Source: Reticulascus tulasneorum
Taxonomy: Eukaryota; Ascomycota; Sordariomycetes; Glomerellales; Reticulascaceae
Length of the DNA: 64,000 nucleotides
Direction of reading: 5' to 3'
Assembly: GCA_001557505.1 (NCBI GenBank)
Contig: LSAX01000007.1
Span: 2,728,001-2,792,000 of the forward strand
Of the stretch, positions 33,638-45,156 are shown piece after piece (position 1 is the first letter of the stretch; every line of letters begins with the position of its first letter). Made by a program: the position numbers and the translations under genes. The notes below the pieces were generated by a model. The model did not search any database and was not told the origin of the DNA. It saw only the letters and a list, made by a program, of their open reading frames with translations.

Positions 33638-36600
33638 TTATGCCCGAGTCCTCGTGCTACTCATAGGTGTCGTCGCAGTTGACGGCCCTGGGTGAGAGTG
33701 AGTGTGGCTGACTCGACCACGTTTGGAACCATGGGCAAGGACTCCAACGTCATGTTTGCCTGTTCAATCGAAGGTTAGTCCCCTAGCCTCTTTGATTCTC
33801 GAGATGTACTTACCGTCGCAGCAAGCCCGGACATTCTCCAATCGGTCAGACTCCCTATCTTGCTTCTCGATCATGTGTCTTAAATCCTCAGCACTGTCAT
33901 GAACCTCGCTGGCTTCGTAGATACTGGGATTCTGGCCGTTGGCAGATCTGCTTCGTAGACTGGAGAAAGTGCCAGTAAGAACCTGGCTGTTTTTCCAGTA
34001 GCCGCTCAGTCTACCCAGAGTGCCGATAGACGGCCTCTGAGGAGCTGTCTTGTGCGGGGTTGGTGTCAAAGTAGGGATACCCATCGATACGCCCACAGCA
34101 GGGGATTGGTTTCGAGTGGTTCTGGAGTTGTATGATGAAAGTGATGGAGGGGGTCGAGGTCTAGTCCCATTGGCAGCGCGGCGGCCAAATGATGGATTGA
34201 ACTCTTCCACATCCTCCCGCGTGATATTGCCAGCCAACTCTTCCGCGTCAGAATGGCCCTCGTCGGTGGTACGGAGCAACAGGTACGAAAGAGCGTTGAA
34301 CCAGGTCTCATGTCTTTGGCCGGTTGTACATGTGAACTTGATGGTTCTGCCAGGCGAGATGACCACCAAACTCTTGCGGTGAAGACCAGGCGGCATGGGG
34401 TTGTCGTCAGTCACAACTCGAACAGCCTCGATAGGTACGCTCTTCGCCCGCAACTCGGCGCGACCAGCAGTCGATGGATCCCGGTCACTCCAGTATAGAG
34501 TGCGCGTATAAGGGTGGATCCAGAAGTATCGCCTGTGTCGGTTCTCTGACATCTCTCCACGACCAGCCTTTCGGGTGTACTTCCATAGATATTCGCCAAT
34601 CATTGTCTGCGTGATTGCCTGGATCATGCGGGGATCAGTGTTTGGCCCGAAACCGGTGGCATCCATTCCCATATTATTGGAGCGAATATTGAATCTGTCA
34701 TCAACTTCAGATGCGAACGAAGACACGGACGATTGTCTGCTGCGAGCCGAGAACTTGGTCGGAGAATGGACGTCCGCGTTCCCATAACCAGTTCCAGTTT
34801 TGATGGCTCGAGGGGTGGGCGTGCCTTTGACGGAGATCGGCGACTGTGGCTTCGGGCCGCTAGGCGTACGTGGACGATGGTTCCTCATAGCAGAAGCAGG
34901 CCACAGAGGCGGGCCCATCAGACCTGTTGTTGCTTGATTGCCTTGTGCCGAGCCAGTTCTAGCAGCTTCGATGACCTCCTTGTGGTTGGGTGGCAATGGT
35001 GGGAAGGCTTGAGTAGAACCGCGAGCACTGTTCGCACTACCAGGCCGCCTGTACGGGGTAGTCTCCAGAGCGGATTCGGTGGACTTATCTCGCGTTCCAC
35101 CGGGACTTCCGAGGGGACTGCCAAGACTTTCCTGAGATCGACGAACTCTCACTGTTCCTGGGCTGCCTATGCTGCTGCCAAGCGACAGGGACTTCTCGTG
35201 ACCGAAGTCAAATGCCTTGGCTTTCTTTTTGAGCATCTCGTCGATGGCATCGGATGTCAACGACGTCTGCGCACTGTTATCGGATGTCGGAACTGGCTGT
35301 TTACGCACGGGGCGGACGTTCGAATTCGTGGAGATCTCTTTGAAAGGTCGCTGTGACTCTGGTGTCTCGGGCTGGGGAGTATCCCTTGGAGATTGGCGAG
35401 TCTCATCCTCGGCAATAACAGGACTAGAAGCGTCCTTGCCCTTGCCCCAGCCCAGCACAGCACCGAAAAGACCAGGCTTTGGCGTTCTTGGCTGGTCTTT
35501 CTCGGCGAAGGAAGACTCCATATCGCGGGGTATAATGAATGCATCCCTCTTGGGGCTGCGCGGCGAGATCGGACGCGTCTCAATCGATTCGATGGATGAG
35601 AAGCCAAACCTCGGCGCTACTGGTTTAGGTGTTGGCGGGCTGATTGGCTCCACATCTTCTGCCACGACGGATGAGAGTGTCAAGGCAGGTAGCATCTGCT
35701 TGGGCGTTGGTGGGCTGATCGGTTCCACATCTTCTGCCACGACAGATGATAGTGTCAAGGAAGGCAGCGTCCGCTTGGGCGTCGGCGGGCTGATTGGCTC
35801 AACGTGTTCTGCCACAAACGTTGACAAGGTCAATGAAGGTGGCGCACGCTCGGGGCTAGCACGGGGCTCAACTTGCTCAGACTGCAGGCTAGAGAAGGCG
35901 AACACCGGCCGTGGTGCAGCCGGAACCTCGGGTTCTGCCTTCGGCTCAACGGCTTGAGACGCGATCGAGGTCAGACTGAGAGTGGGAGGAGCAGGTAGCG
36001 GCACTTCAGGTTCCGCCAAGGGTTCGATGTCTTGTGCATCAATGCTTGAGAAGCTGAGAACCGGCGGGGTAGGCTCGAACAACTTCTTTGGGGTTGAAGG
36101 CGGCATAGGAAACCTGGCGAGCTTCTCATCCATGTCAACGTCGTGTTGAGTGCCAAATTCACTGTAAGATAAGGTAGACATTGGCCTCGAGCTCCCCCCA
36201 TCTGTGACATCCTCGTGGGATAGCCACTGAGCAGACGTGTGGCTTGCATCGACAGCTGAGTCCATGGACACTGGTCTCTCATTGTGAACAACACTCACGG
36301 GTGATACCAGCGGTGTTTCCACAAGAGGGTCGGTCATAACGCCACTATCAACCATAATCGGCTTAGGAGCAGCGATTGTTGGGGTTTCGACGAGAGACGT
36401 TTCGAGGTCAGATTTGACAGGATCGGTCATGATGCCACTGTCGACCATGATAAGCTTGGGCAATGCTGGAACCGCGGGAATCGGCGTCGACTGGGTATGA
36501 GCACTCGAGCCAGGAGTGACGGATCTACCGCGACTTGGCGTAGCACTGATAGACTCGTCGTCGCTGCCTTCAAACTCGGCCAGTTCAGCAAACAAGCTTT

Positions 36601-38631
36601 GACCTGCCTGTTGTGGAGTTCCAGAAGCACTGCTCGTAGCGAAGCTTGCAGGACTACTCTGGAATGTTGGCTCTTCGCTCGCTTGTCTGGATCGTCGATT
36701 AAGCAGTCCGCGGCTGACCTTGAGGCGCATCTTCTGTGGTTGCACAGCAGTCGGGGTCTTAAGCTCGCCAAAGTCGTACTCCTCATCATTGGAGGTGGAC
36801 GCGGTGCTGTGGAACGACTGCCTATTGCCAGCAAGAATCAGGGTCTGTGGTCGGTTCGATCTGCCCTTCAACGGGCTGTCCGTCTCAGTCTGCGCATCTT
36901 CGCTATCCGAGAACTCTTCTGCGCCAGTCTGGAATTCCTCCGTCTCCGTGCCTCGCTCATTGGCGGTCTCAAACGCAGCATCGCTGGTCTCATTGGCGGT
37001 TTCGAAATGGTCGCTAGAATCAGTGGCTTGGACTAAATCTCCAGATCGGCGGGTAGTCGGGCCCAGATGGGTCGGAGAGCGATCTTCTTGGTTGTCTTCC
37101 CAATCGGGGTCATCCATGAAGATTTCGCTCCTGGCAGACCGCACACCTCCAAGTTTGGCCGGCTTCTTGAACTCTTTCGACTCCACCTTACGGCTTCGAC
37201 GGTTCAAGCCACCAGAGTCGTTTCGCGACTTCTCCAACTCGTCCCGGGCGTCCTGGAGCATTCGCTTCAACTCCAGCTTCTCGGTCTTCTCTCTATGAAG
37301 CTGTGAGCGCTGGCTCTGGATGGTGCGCTGAGCATGATGGAGGGATGTCTTCAAAGTCTCGCTCTCCAACATGGAGTGCCGCGGTGTGCCCTTGACTGGT
37401 GACGGCGGTGGAGAATGCTCCGGAGTAATATTATCGTTTGCCGTGTCGAAATCCTCATCGCTCATGCCGAGGGTCTGGTCCCGGTCCAGGGCTCTGCCAC
37501 GCTGGGCAGAAAATGCTTTGGCAAGTTCTTGGTTCTGACCAATCAACTCATCCACCTTTCGCTGTAGAGCAGTTCTCTCCCCCTCGGCCAGAACAATGTT
37601 CCGCTTGGCTGTGCCCAGTTCAATATCGTGGTGCTTGATTACGGCATTGTGCTCTTCTGCAAGCTTCGAGTGAGCCAGCTTGACCTCATCCAAGTCTTTC
37701 TGCGCGTCGTTCTTCTCTTTCTGAAGTAAACTTAGAGATTGCGTCAACTTTTGCTCGCGGTCTGCGGCTTCACTCTGCTTCGCGATAAGCTCGTGTATTT
37801 GCGTCTCGAGATTCCAGTTCTCGTCTTTGTAACGATGTTCGCTTTCGTCGAGGGTTTTGACGCGCTGTTCAAGGCGTTCCGCCTCGTCTTCGAGTTTCGA
37901 TTTGTCCGTTTTCACATCCCTCAGCTCTTCATCCTTCTCAGCGAGCAGACCTTGCAGGTTGCGAACCTGGGCAATCAGAGATGTGCTGATTTCCGCCGCA
38001 AACTCGATGTCGTGTATTCTGTTGGCCGGTTGGTTTCGTATTTTTCGGTTTGGCACGCTCAACTTGGTTGGAGATCCCGTAGCTTGACTTTCGAATTTGG
38101 AAGGACTGACAGATCGCTGTGCAAACATGTTAGTTGTGAACGAAAAGTGTCGCAAGCAGATAATCTTACCCTTCCGCCTCTGCCTTCAGGCACGTAAGGG
38201 GACCCGCCAGCCGTCTCGTTACTTGGCACTCTTGACTTTGGTAGGAATGCCCTGGCAGTCTCTCTCGCAACATCATTGTACTCTTTCTCGATGTCCATAA
38301 GCTTTTCGCGCAGATCACTGGTAATTTCTCCCTCGGCTTGAATCTTCTCGATGTCCTCGAGTCGCTCGGTCAGCTCCTTGCGTTGTTGCACCAAAGCTGT
38401 TCCAAGTTTTCCCGCTTCAGCCAGACGCCGCTGGGTCTCAGCTAGATGTGCCTGCAAAGCGCGTTTCGCCTGCTCTGGTGATGACGCCGGGCCCAGGGCG
38501 AAGAGTTGATGGTCGAAATTGGAAAAGCGGTGGTGCGTGGGACCAGAGGTGCTCGACACGAAAGGGTCGTTTGCTGCCTCTGCCTCCGCATGAGGGAGCG
38601 AGGGCTTGTCGGCCGCAATCGAGGTGGCCAT
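33638..38631 (-). CDS. apsA: Cortical nuclear-migration protein ApsA / Num1 (coiled coil, repeats, PH domain)
   Basis: Anchors dynein and microtubules at the cell cortex during nuclear migration. Exons: 38631-38170, 38116-33814 and 33759-33638, giving 1628 residues, close to the size of the Aspergillus ApsA family. Coiled coils lie at about residues 45-130 and 165-330 (LQAHLAETQRRLAEAGKLG; RNLQGLLAEKDEELRDVKTD). A long disordered middle follows, with tandem ~27-residue repeats at about 830-1005. The Num1-type PH domain lies near 1317-1440 (MIQAITQTMIGEYLWKYTRK, HRRYFWIHPYTRTLYWSDRD, GRTIKFTCTTGQRHETWFNA). The last intron (33813-33760) replaces a short read-through end with a His/Ser-rich tail beginning CDGKHDVGVLAHGSKRG. 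The second intron carries a CTAAC branch site near its 3' end. Confidence 0.92.
35570..36090 (-). repeat. Tandem ~27-residue repeats inside ApsA/Num1
   Basis: About seven copies of a unit of the form L-x-L-S-S-x-x-A-x-x-V-E-P-x-x-x-P. Two adjacent copies are almost identical (LTLSSVVAEDVEPISPPTPK), and the outer copies are more diverged. The DNA is correspondingly repetitive, and copy number may vary between strains. Confidence 0.8.
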
Positions 38632-40592
38632 TGTGAAGGGAATGATCGAAAGATCTGCTTAGAGTCTCCGCGGAAACATCCAATGCGGCAAGCGCTTTGT
38701 TGGTGATGTATCCTCAAGAATAGAGTCGTATCGTTTCCCAACCCAGGCGGGCCAAGGCCTCTGGAGGCGGGGACTACGATAGGGGAAGTGCAGACCCGGC
38801 TGCTGTAGACAAGGAGAGGGCCTGACCAAGTGGAAAAGGCGCGAATGATTGACCGGAAAAGCGAGGTAATTGTTGATCGTGTCGAAATGTGATATACACA
38901 AGCCGGTCGCGAAGGGTGCGGATTGCAAGACTGGAATGTGCGTGGTTGTGTTGTCAATCTCCAAAAAAGTGTTTACGCGACGTAGGCTGCTTTGTTGTTG
39001 GCGGCCATGCCCCAGCAAAGAAGAAAAGGTGGGATGAGATGGGGATCGAGTGGATGACGCGCCCACACAACTCCGGATTCTGGGTAGCTCCAGAAGCTTG
39101 TCTACCGTCGGGGGTTGGTCGATGGGCAGATTGATTGATTGATGGCAGAGAACACCGGGGGAAACGAAGAAAAGCAATTAATAAAATACAATGATATTAT
39201 TAGGGTACCGTGTCCGTATCCCGTATCGCGGCTGGCGGAGGGTCGACCCAAGGGAAAAGGGAATTGAGTGGTCTCAGTAGGAGCAAAATGTTTCGGGAAG
39301 GGAAAAAAGCAAAAACGGGCACACTAGAGAGCTCCAAGAGAGGGACTTGAGGGGACGGAGGGAGGGACAAGAATATAGGCCGAGCAGCGGGGGAAGCTGA
39401 AGACTGCTGGAGCTCCACGTCGAATTAGTCGGCCTGGAGTGCGGACGGGCAGAGCAAAGAAGAGAGAGGAGGAGAAGTCGGGGAGAGGAGGTGGAATGGA
39501 GAGGAGGAAGGCCATGTTTCCCAAGATAGGGTTTAGCTACGAATAGGTAGGTAGGTACAGATTAGAGCTGGAGCTCAACAATGTCAACTCGAGCCAGGGC
39601 TGCTGGGATGTGTGATTTGTGCAATCTGCCAGCTTCAATGCCAGCTTCGGCAACGCAAGGGCACGAACGATTGTATTGGACTACGTACGTATTAGGTACC
39701 TTTTCTTTGAAAGTACAGAACCTCATCATTGAGCACAGCGAGGGAGAGAATAGCAGATGCAATGCTCCATACCTACAGACATACGCCATCTTCCCTCCTC
39801 CCTCTAATTATTACAGTTATATATGATCCAGTCAAGCTTGTACACGCTCCTCCTCCTCCTCCTCCTCTGAGAAGAGCGAAATGTGACAAACTGCCAGCAT
39901 CACAGCACACAATCATCAGAGGCATTAGCTACTTTTGGTACAAACCCATGGTCCATATGTATGTACCGAACCACCACGCACATGATAACAACTGATGGTT
40001 TATTCACTACGCGGCATGTTTTACGATGGCTTAATGCAGCTGGGAGCGGGGGCTGCCATAGGCCAAGCCGCTTGCATCAGCCTGTTCCCAAACCTACACC
40101 ATCTCGAGTCCCTGAAGAGATCTGGATCAGCGAGGGCACAGCAGTCATACCACGTACGTATTAGGCTACGGGCATTCTAAAATAAGTCGCGCAGTTCACA
40201 TGCAAACATGAATTTCATCATTGCACATTCCCCCACCCTAGTCAACAAAACAAAAGAAACGCGTCCTGAGTTTGTTTCGCATGATTTTGGCCAATTTCAG
40301 CAAGCGCCACTACGCTGCAACAGGGGAAGCTAGAGTTCATCCAATCACCGCCCTCCCTTGTGCGGTCCCGCTTTTTGCCGATCTATGGTACCGGCCCCGC
40401 TGATATTCCGCCGCCGACAGCCTGACAGGGAGCTTGCAGCTCTCAGCAAACAGGTGGATCCACTTATTAGTCACCCTTGTGGCTTGATCTTCAGCCTTCT
40501 AGAAGTGCGATGACAGAAGCTCAAGATCATCATTTGAAGGCATCCCTCCACATCAGATTCATTCCCAACTCGCAACCAGTACCCCAACGACC
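38632..40592. other. Intergenic 2.0 kb, promoters of apsA (-) and CWC24 (+)
   Basis: Divergent upstream regions with purine-rich runs at 39440-39520 and a CTC microsatellite at 39847-39868. Several short frames overlap on both strands with no domain content; I call no gene. Confidence 0.5.
39847..39868. repeat. (CTC)n microsatellite
   Basis: About seven uninterrupted trinucleotide units in the apsA-CWC24 intergenic region. Confidence 0.85.
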
Positions 40593-41735
40593 ATGGATAC
40601 GGGCATTGCAGCTGTAGAAGAACCTGGGAATGCCCCCGTAGCACTTTTCAAAAGACGAGGCGCAAAGGGGAAGGCAAATTTACGCAAGAGACCCGCTACG
40701 CCACCACCAGCCAACAGCGACAGCGATTCCAACTACTCCTCCTCGGAAGACGAGTCCGGACAGCGAGTGAAGAGGCGAAAGAAGAACACGGGCGCCATTA
40801 CGGCATCATCAAAAGACAACGCCACATCGAACCAAGATCTGTCCGCGACAGTCTTTTCGGCAGATCGAAGCGTCCCGCTAACCAGCGTCAACGATGCAAC
40901 GAAACAGAGCAACTGGTACGACGAGGATGCGAAGGACGCCTTATCCTCGAAGAATCTACTAGGCACCACGCGAGCCGTCACAAAAGATGTGCAACCGGCC
41001 GATGGAACCTACAAGGGCCTTGCGAATAAGACTTCCTTCGTCCAAAGGAACCCCGATGCGCCGAATAGGACGGTCGGGCCCATCAAGGCCGCCACCAACA
41101 TAAGGACCATAACAGTCACCGACTTTGCTCCAGACGTTTGCAAGGATGTAAGTTTTCAAACTCAATGTGTAACTAAGGAATCAGATACTAACTTTTGTTG
41201 CAGTACAAGCAAACAGGGTTTTGCGGTTTCGGTAAGACCTCCTCCTTTGAATAACCTTTCGAAGTAGCCGATACTAACATTTACTTTTACAGGCGATAAT
41301 TGCAAGTATCTCCATGCCAGAGAGGATTACAAACAAGGCTGGCAACTTGATAAGGAGTGGGAGAGTGTCACCAAGGGCAAGAAGAATATCGCCGGGACGG
41401 TCGTCGCGAACGCCAACCGGAACAATGCAGAGGAGGAGGACGATGACGACGAAGCAATGCTGGAGAACATTCCGTTTGCTTGCATCATATGTAGGGAGTC
41501 GTACAAGGAACCAATCGTGACGAGGTGCGGCCACTACTTCTGCGAGCCGTGCGCGCTCAAGCGGTACAGAAAGGATCCGTCTTGCGCTGCGTGTGGAGCT
41601 GGAACGAACGGGGTCTTCAACTCGGCAAAGAGGCTGAAGAAGTTGTTGCAGAGGAAGAAGGAACGGGCAGCAAAAATGCGGCAGGAAGCAATAGAAGCTG
41701 GAGAGGAAGTTAGCGATGAGGAAGAAGAAGCATGA
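40593..41735 (+). CDS. CWC24: Pre-mRNA-splicing factor CWC24 (CCCH zinc finger + RING)
   Basis: Component of the Prp19-associated spliceosome, RNF113 family. Exons: 40593-41147, 41204-41231 (28 nt) and 41293-41735, giving 341 residues. An N-terminal basic/acidic disordered region holds FKRRGAKGKANLRKR and SDSDSNYSSSEDES. The conserved core includes TVGPIKAATNIRTITVTDFA. A CCCH finger spans Cys183-His202 ([20 protein letters not shown], spacing C-X8-C-X5-C-X3-H). A C3HC4 RING starts at Cys258 (CIICRESYKEPIVTRCGHYF, CEPC, CAAC). The finger is split over all three exons, so the splices are needed to build it. Confidence 0.95.
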
Positions 41736-42256
41736 GTTTGAGCTCTAGGTACTAGCGAATAAGCAGCACTGAAGCCTTCGAGATTGTGTCCACCACAAGC
41801 AGTTTTGTGTGACTCGAATGATAAGGATGTGGTCAGAGACCGACTATTATCGCAAACAAATTAGCGCTTTGCCCTCATCTGACAGGTAATTTAGACATGT
41901 ATAAGAGCATTCAAGTCTCCAGCATCTTTTTCTTCCAGTTGAAGCAGGGTCTCATCAGAGCTCTGCCTAGGTGTGTACCGTACAGTAGTAGTGGAGGCGA
42001 TAAGATAAGCCTGGTCCCCTTACCCTCCTAACCCCGCCACACTCGCCCCCTGCCCAATAGTGAGACAACCCCGCCATCCATGTGATCGCCCCGAACAGCT
42101 GCCACAGCTTCCAGTCATCTACATACCACATCAGGCGGAAGCATACCATCATTGCCTAGTCCAACATATCAGCCTTGCCGCAGGCAAATCATTCTTCCCT
42201 CCTACAAACCCCGCATCAAAATTACTCTGCGCTCGTCGAGAAAGGACACTGCGAAC
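41736..42256. other. Intergenic between CWC24 and ATG3
   Basis: 3' UTR of CWC24 and promoter plus 5' UTR of ATG3, both genes on the plus strand. No other content seen. Confidence 0.5.
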
Positions 42257-43410
42257 ATGAATCTCCTCTATTCGACAGTCAATACCCTCCGCGACAGGTA
42301 CACGCCTGTTTCGCACACGTCAACCTTCCGCCAGACCGGCCAGATCACGCCTGAAGAGTTCATCGCCGCCGGCGACTACATCGTCTACAAGTTCCCGACC
42401 TGGTCGTGGGGCGATGCCGACTCCGAGAGCCGGAGGGTGAGCTACCTGCCCGCGGGCAAGCAGTTCCTAGTCACAAGAAACGTGCCTTGCCAGCGACGGC
42501 TGGATGACGATTTCGCCGGCGACGCTGGGCATGAGGAGGCGGTGGTCGAGGGGAAAGGCGGCGCCGGCGGCGATGATGACGATGGTTGGCTGCGCACCGG
42601 TGGGCTGGCGAGCTCGCAGCCGTTGAAGGGTAGGGATGTACGGACGGTGGATGATGCGGGAAACGTGAACGAGCGGGAGGTTGACGACGACGACGAAATA
42701 CCTGATATGGAGGATGAGGATGATGATGAGGCTATTATTCGCGATGCGGGCGATGGTGGAAAGAACAGGTATGGAGATTCGGCCTCTGGTAATTTGATTA
42801 GGCACCAGCTAACTTACACCCAGTGGTCGACGAACATACACCCTCTACATTATGTACTCATCATACTACCGAACACCCCGGCTCTATCTCTCGGGCTACC
42901 TGCCCAACGGCCAACCCCTGCCGCCGCACGCCATGATGGATGATATCGTGGGCGACTACAAGGACAAGACGGTGACGCTGGAAGATTTCCCCTTCTTCGC
43001 GAACAACATCAAGATGGCCAGCGTTCATCCCTGCAAGCACGCCTCCGTCATGAAGACGCTTCTCGACCGAGCTGACGCCGCGTTGCGAATTCGACGAGAG
43101 AAACTCAAGGCTGGCAGGTCTGTTGGCGTCGACCAGGGCATGGAGGGTCTCGTCGATGAGCTGGGCAAGCTGGATGTGAAAGAAGCGCAAGCCGCTGCCG
43201 ATAAGAGCGGTGACGGCGAGTGGGAGGAGGTCCAGGAGAGCGAAGTCGCCGATCAGGAGGTTGCCATCCGGGTGGACCAATATCTTGTTGTTTTCCTGAA
43301 GGTATGTCCCCCTCGTCTCATATAGTTGCAGAGTCCCTTGCTAACTTTGTGAACAGTTTATGGCCAGCGTAACACCAGGTATCGAGCATGATTTCACGAT
43401 GGGCGTCTAA
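42257..43410 (+). CDS. ATG3: Autophagy E2-like conjugating enzyme ATG3
   Basis: Transfers Atg8 to phosphatidylethanolamine during autophagosome formation. Exons: 42257-42768, 42824-43301 and 43357-43410, giving 347 residues; the frame is open upstream, but [18 protein letters not shown] is the conserved start. Core E2-like motifs: [48 protein letters not shown], and the active site [12 protein letters not shown] with catalytic Cys241. The acidic Gly/Asp-rich flexible region lies between about 85 and 170. A WEEV motif in the handle region fits an Atg8-interacting motif. The last exon gives [17 protein letters not shown], the standard C terminus. Confidence 0.96.
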
Positions 43411-44184
43411 CCGTTAGGTGTTCGGATCCCATTGCTGGCACTTTAGCTGAAGACTGGTGTTTTATGGTTTTGAGAATGAGTAACTGGAAATAGACTGGAT
43501 TGGGATAGTGCTAGATTCGGAAGAAGAGACTGTATGCTATCACGAATTCATAAGGATTTCATATCGGCCCAGGTGAACGTTTGCTACACTTATAAGTCCC
43601 TTCCATTTCACTCACGGCCAGAAGTGCTAAGAACATTCCTTCCAATGATCCCATGGCTGTCCAGTCTTTCATCTAGACAATAGGCTTCATGGTAACAACC
43701 CTAAGCATCGCCATTATCTCCGTCTGGATTGACAATATCTCGAACGACCAAGAGAAGACATTCGTAGGTTGTTCATTTCATCCCTTTTTTTAGATGCCGA
43801 CCTACCCTCTCTGCCGGGTCCTAAAATCTAACCCTGATTGTAGACAGGACGACCGCTTGGGATTAGCCTGTTCCTGAGGACCGTCATAGTCTTTTGCCCC
43901 CATACTCTGTAGCAGTTCCGGACTTGGTGACCACTGCGAAACGAAAAGAAGAAAGTTCGAAGAGCAAACACAAGAAACGGCCGATTCATCGATTCAGCAT
44001 AAGTCGAGCGAATCCAAGCCTGGCAATGATACCGTTAGCACTCATAATCTTTAATGAAGTGTGGTATACCAAGCGAACAAACCTGTATCTGCGGGAGTAG
44101 TCTGCCCTTCACCACATATTGCTTCATCAAGTAATATTCTGTGTGACGTTCAACTACCTGCTTTCCTCGCCAACGCAAGTCGCT
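43411..44184. other. Intergenic between ATG3 and the Gln-rich gene (convergent)
   Basis: 774 bp of 3' flanks with no gene content recognised. Confidence 0.5.
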
Positions 44185-45156
44185 TCAGTTCCTTTTCTTC
44201 CTTGATGGAGAATTCAACCCTAGCGAGTTCGAACCCGCCGCATTGATCGACGATTCCGCTTTCCGCTTTCTACCCCTGGACTGATTATTGACAGCATGCC
44301 GGCTCTCTCGATCTCTCGGGCGACCGTTGCGGCGGCCCTTATATCGCGCTGTGGAACCGGGATCTGCTGACTCTGGCTCGTACTCTGGCTCTGGCGACAG
44401 GGTTTCTGCGCGGCCTACGGGTGGCAAGCTAGGACGCGCAACTGACGGCGAGATATGCGGTCGTTGTTGATGGTGATATTGACGTCGATGTTGGAGCTGG
44501 CGCTGGGGTTGCTGCCGGTGATGGCCCGGTTGCTGAAGTACGGGCGGATACTGCTGCAGAGGTGCGTATGCTGGAACCCAGGGGACCTGCTGCCCCAGTG
44601 GTTGAAACGGTTGCGGTGCTTGTTGGTACCCTTGTTGATATCCATAGGCAACTTGGCCAAAGACGTACGTCTCGGTGTTATAAAGGTACATGTCGCCAGG
44701 CGCATAAGCACTATTATTCGGAAAAGACGCTTGAGATGGAACCCCAGGGTGATGATGGCTTGGTTAGTAGGGATTTCCATAACCTGGCGGGTCTGAGTAA
44801 TGGAAATCTTGCTGTTCATGATAGTGATTCGGTGCATGGGCTGGCTGGGATCCATCCCCACCGAGGTGGCCGTACTGATCTCTATGCTGTGGATATTGGC
44901 TGTAGTCAGTAGGATAATGTGCATGAGTTTCCTGATGCTGCCACGCGTTGTTAGCAGTGGCTGTTTGATACGCGGTGCTTATGCTGGGGGGATGCTGGTC
45001 TCCCATGTGTGCTTCTGGCTGATGGCGAGGTCCACCCTCGGTGATGTTGGGTGCCGGGGCTGCAAGACCGTCATAATACTGGTTTTGAGCAGCCCGACGC
45101 TTTCTTCTGTGCTCCTTTCTCCTCCTTCTGTTCTGTTGGAATGAATTGCGACCCAT
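44185..45156 (-). CDS. Gln/Pro/His-rich basic protein of unknown function
   Basis: I do not recognise a family. One intron at 44783-44730 (54 nt, GTTATG ... TACTAAC ... CAAG) joins two parts of a single reading frame, giving 305 residues from Met at 45156. Without splicing, the frame is broken by a single TAA, which is part of the TACTAAC branch site. The N terminus is strongly basic (MGRNSFQQNRRRRKEHRRKR). The middle is rich in Tyr, Gln, Pro and His (YGYQQGYQQAPQPFQPLGQQ). The C terminus is again basic (RYKGRRNGRPRDRE, SRGRKRKAES, SPSRKKRN), resembling nuclear localisation or RNA-binding tails. No folded domain is visible. Upstream exons are possible. Confidence 0.6.

Noticed and set aside
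44218..44236. T-loop-like GTTCGAACCC suggesting a tRNA
   Set aside because: No acceptor stem, D-arm or anticodon arm can be placed around it, and it lies in the coding sequence of the Gln-rich gene.
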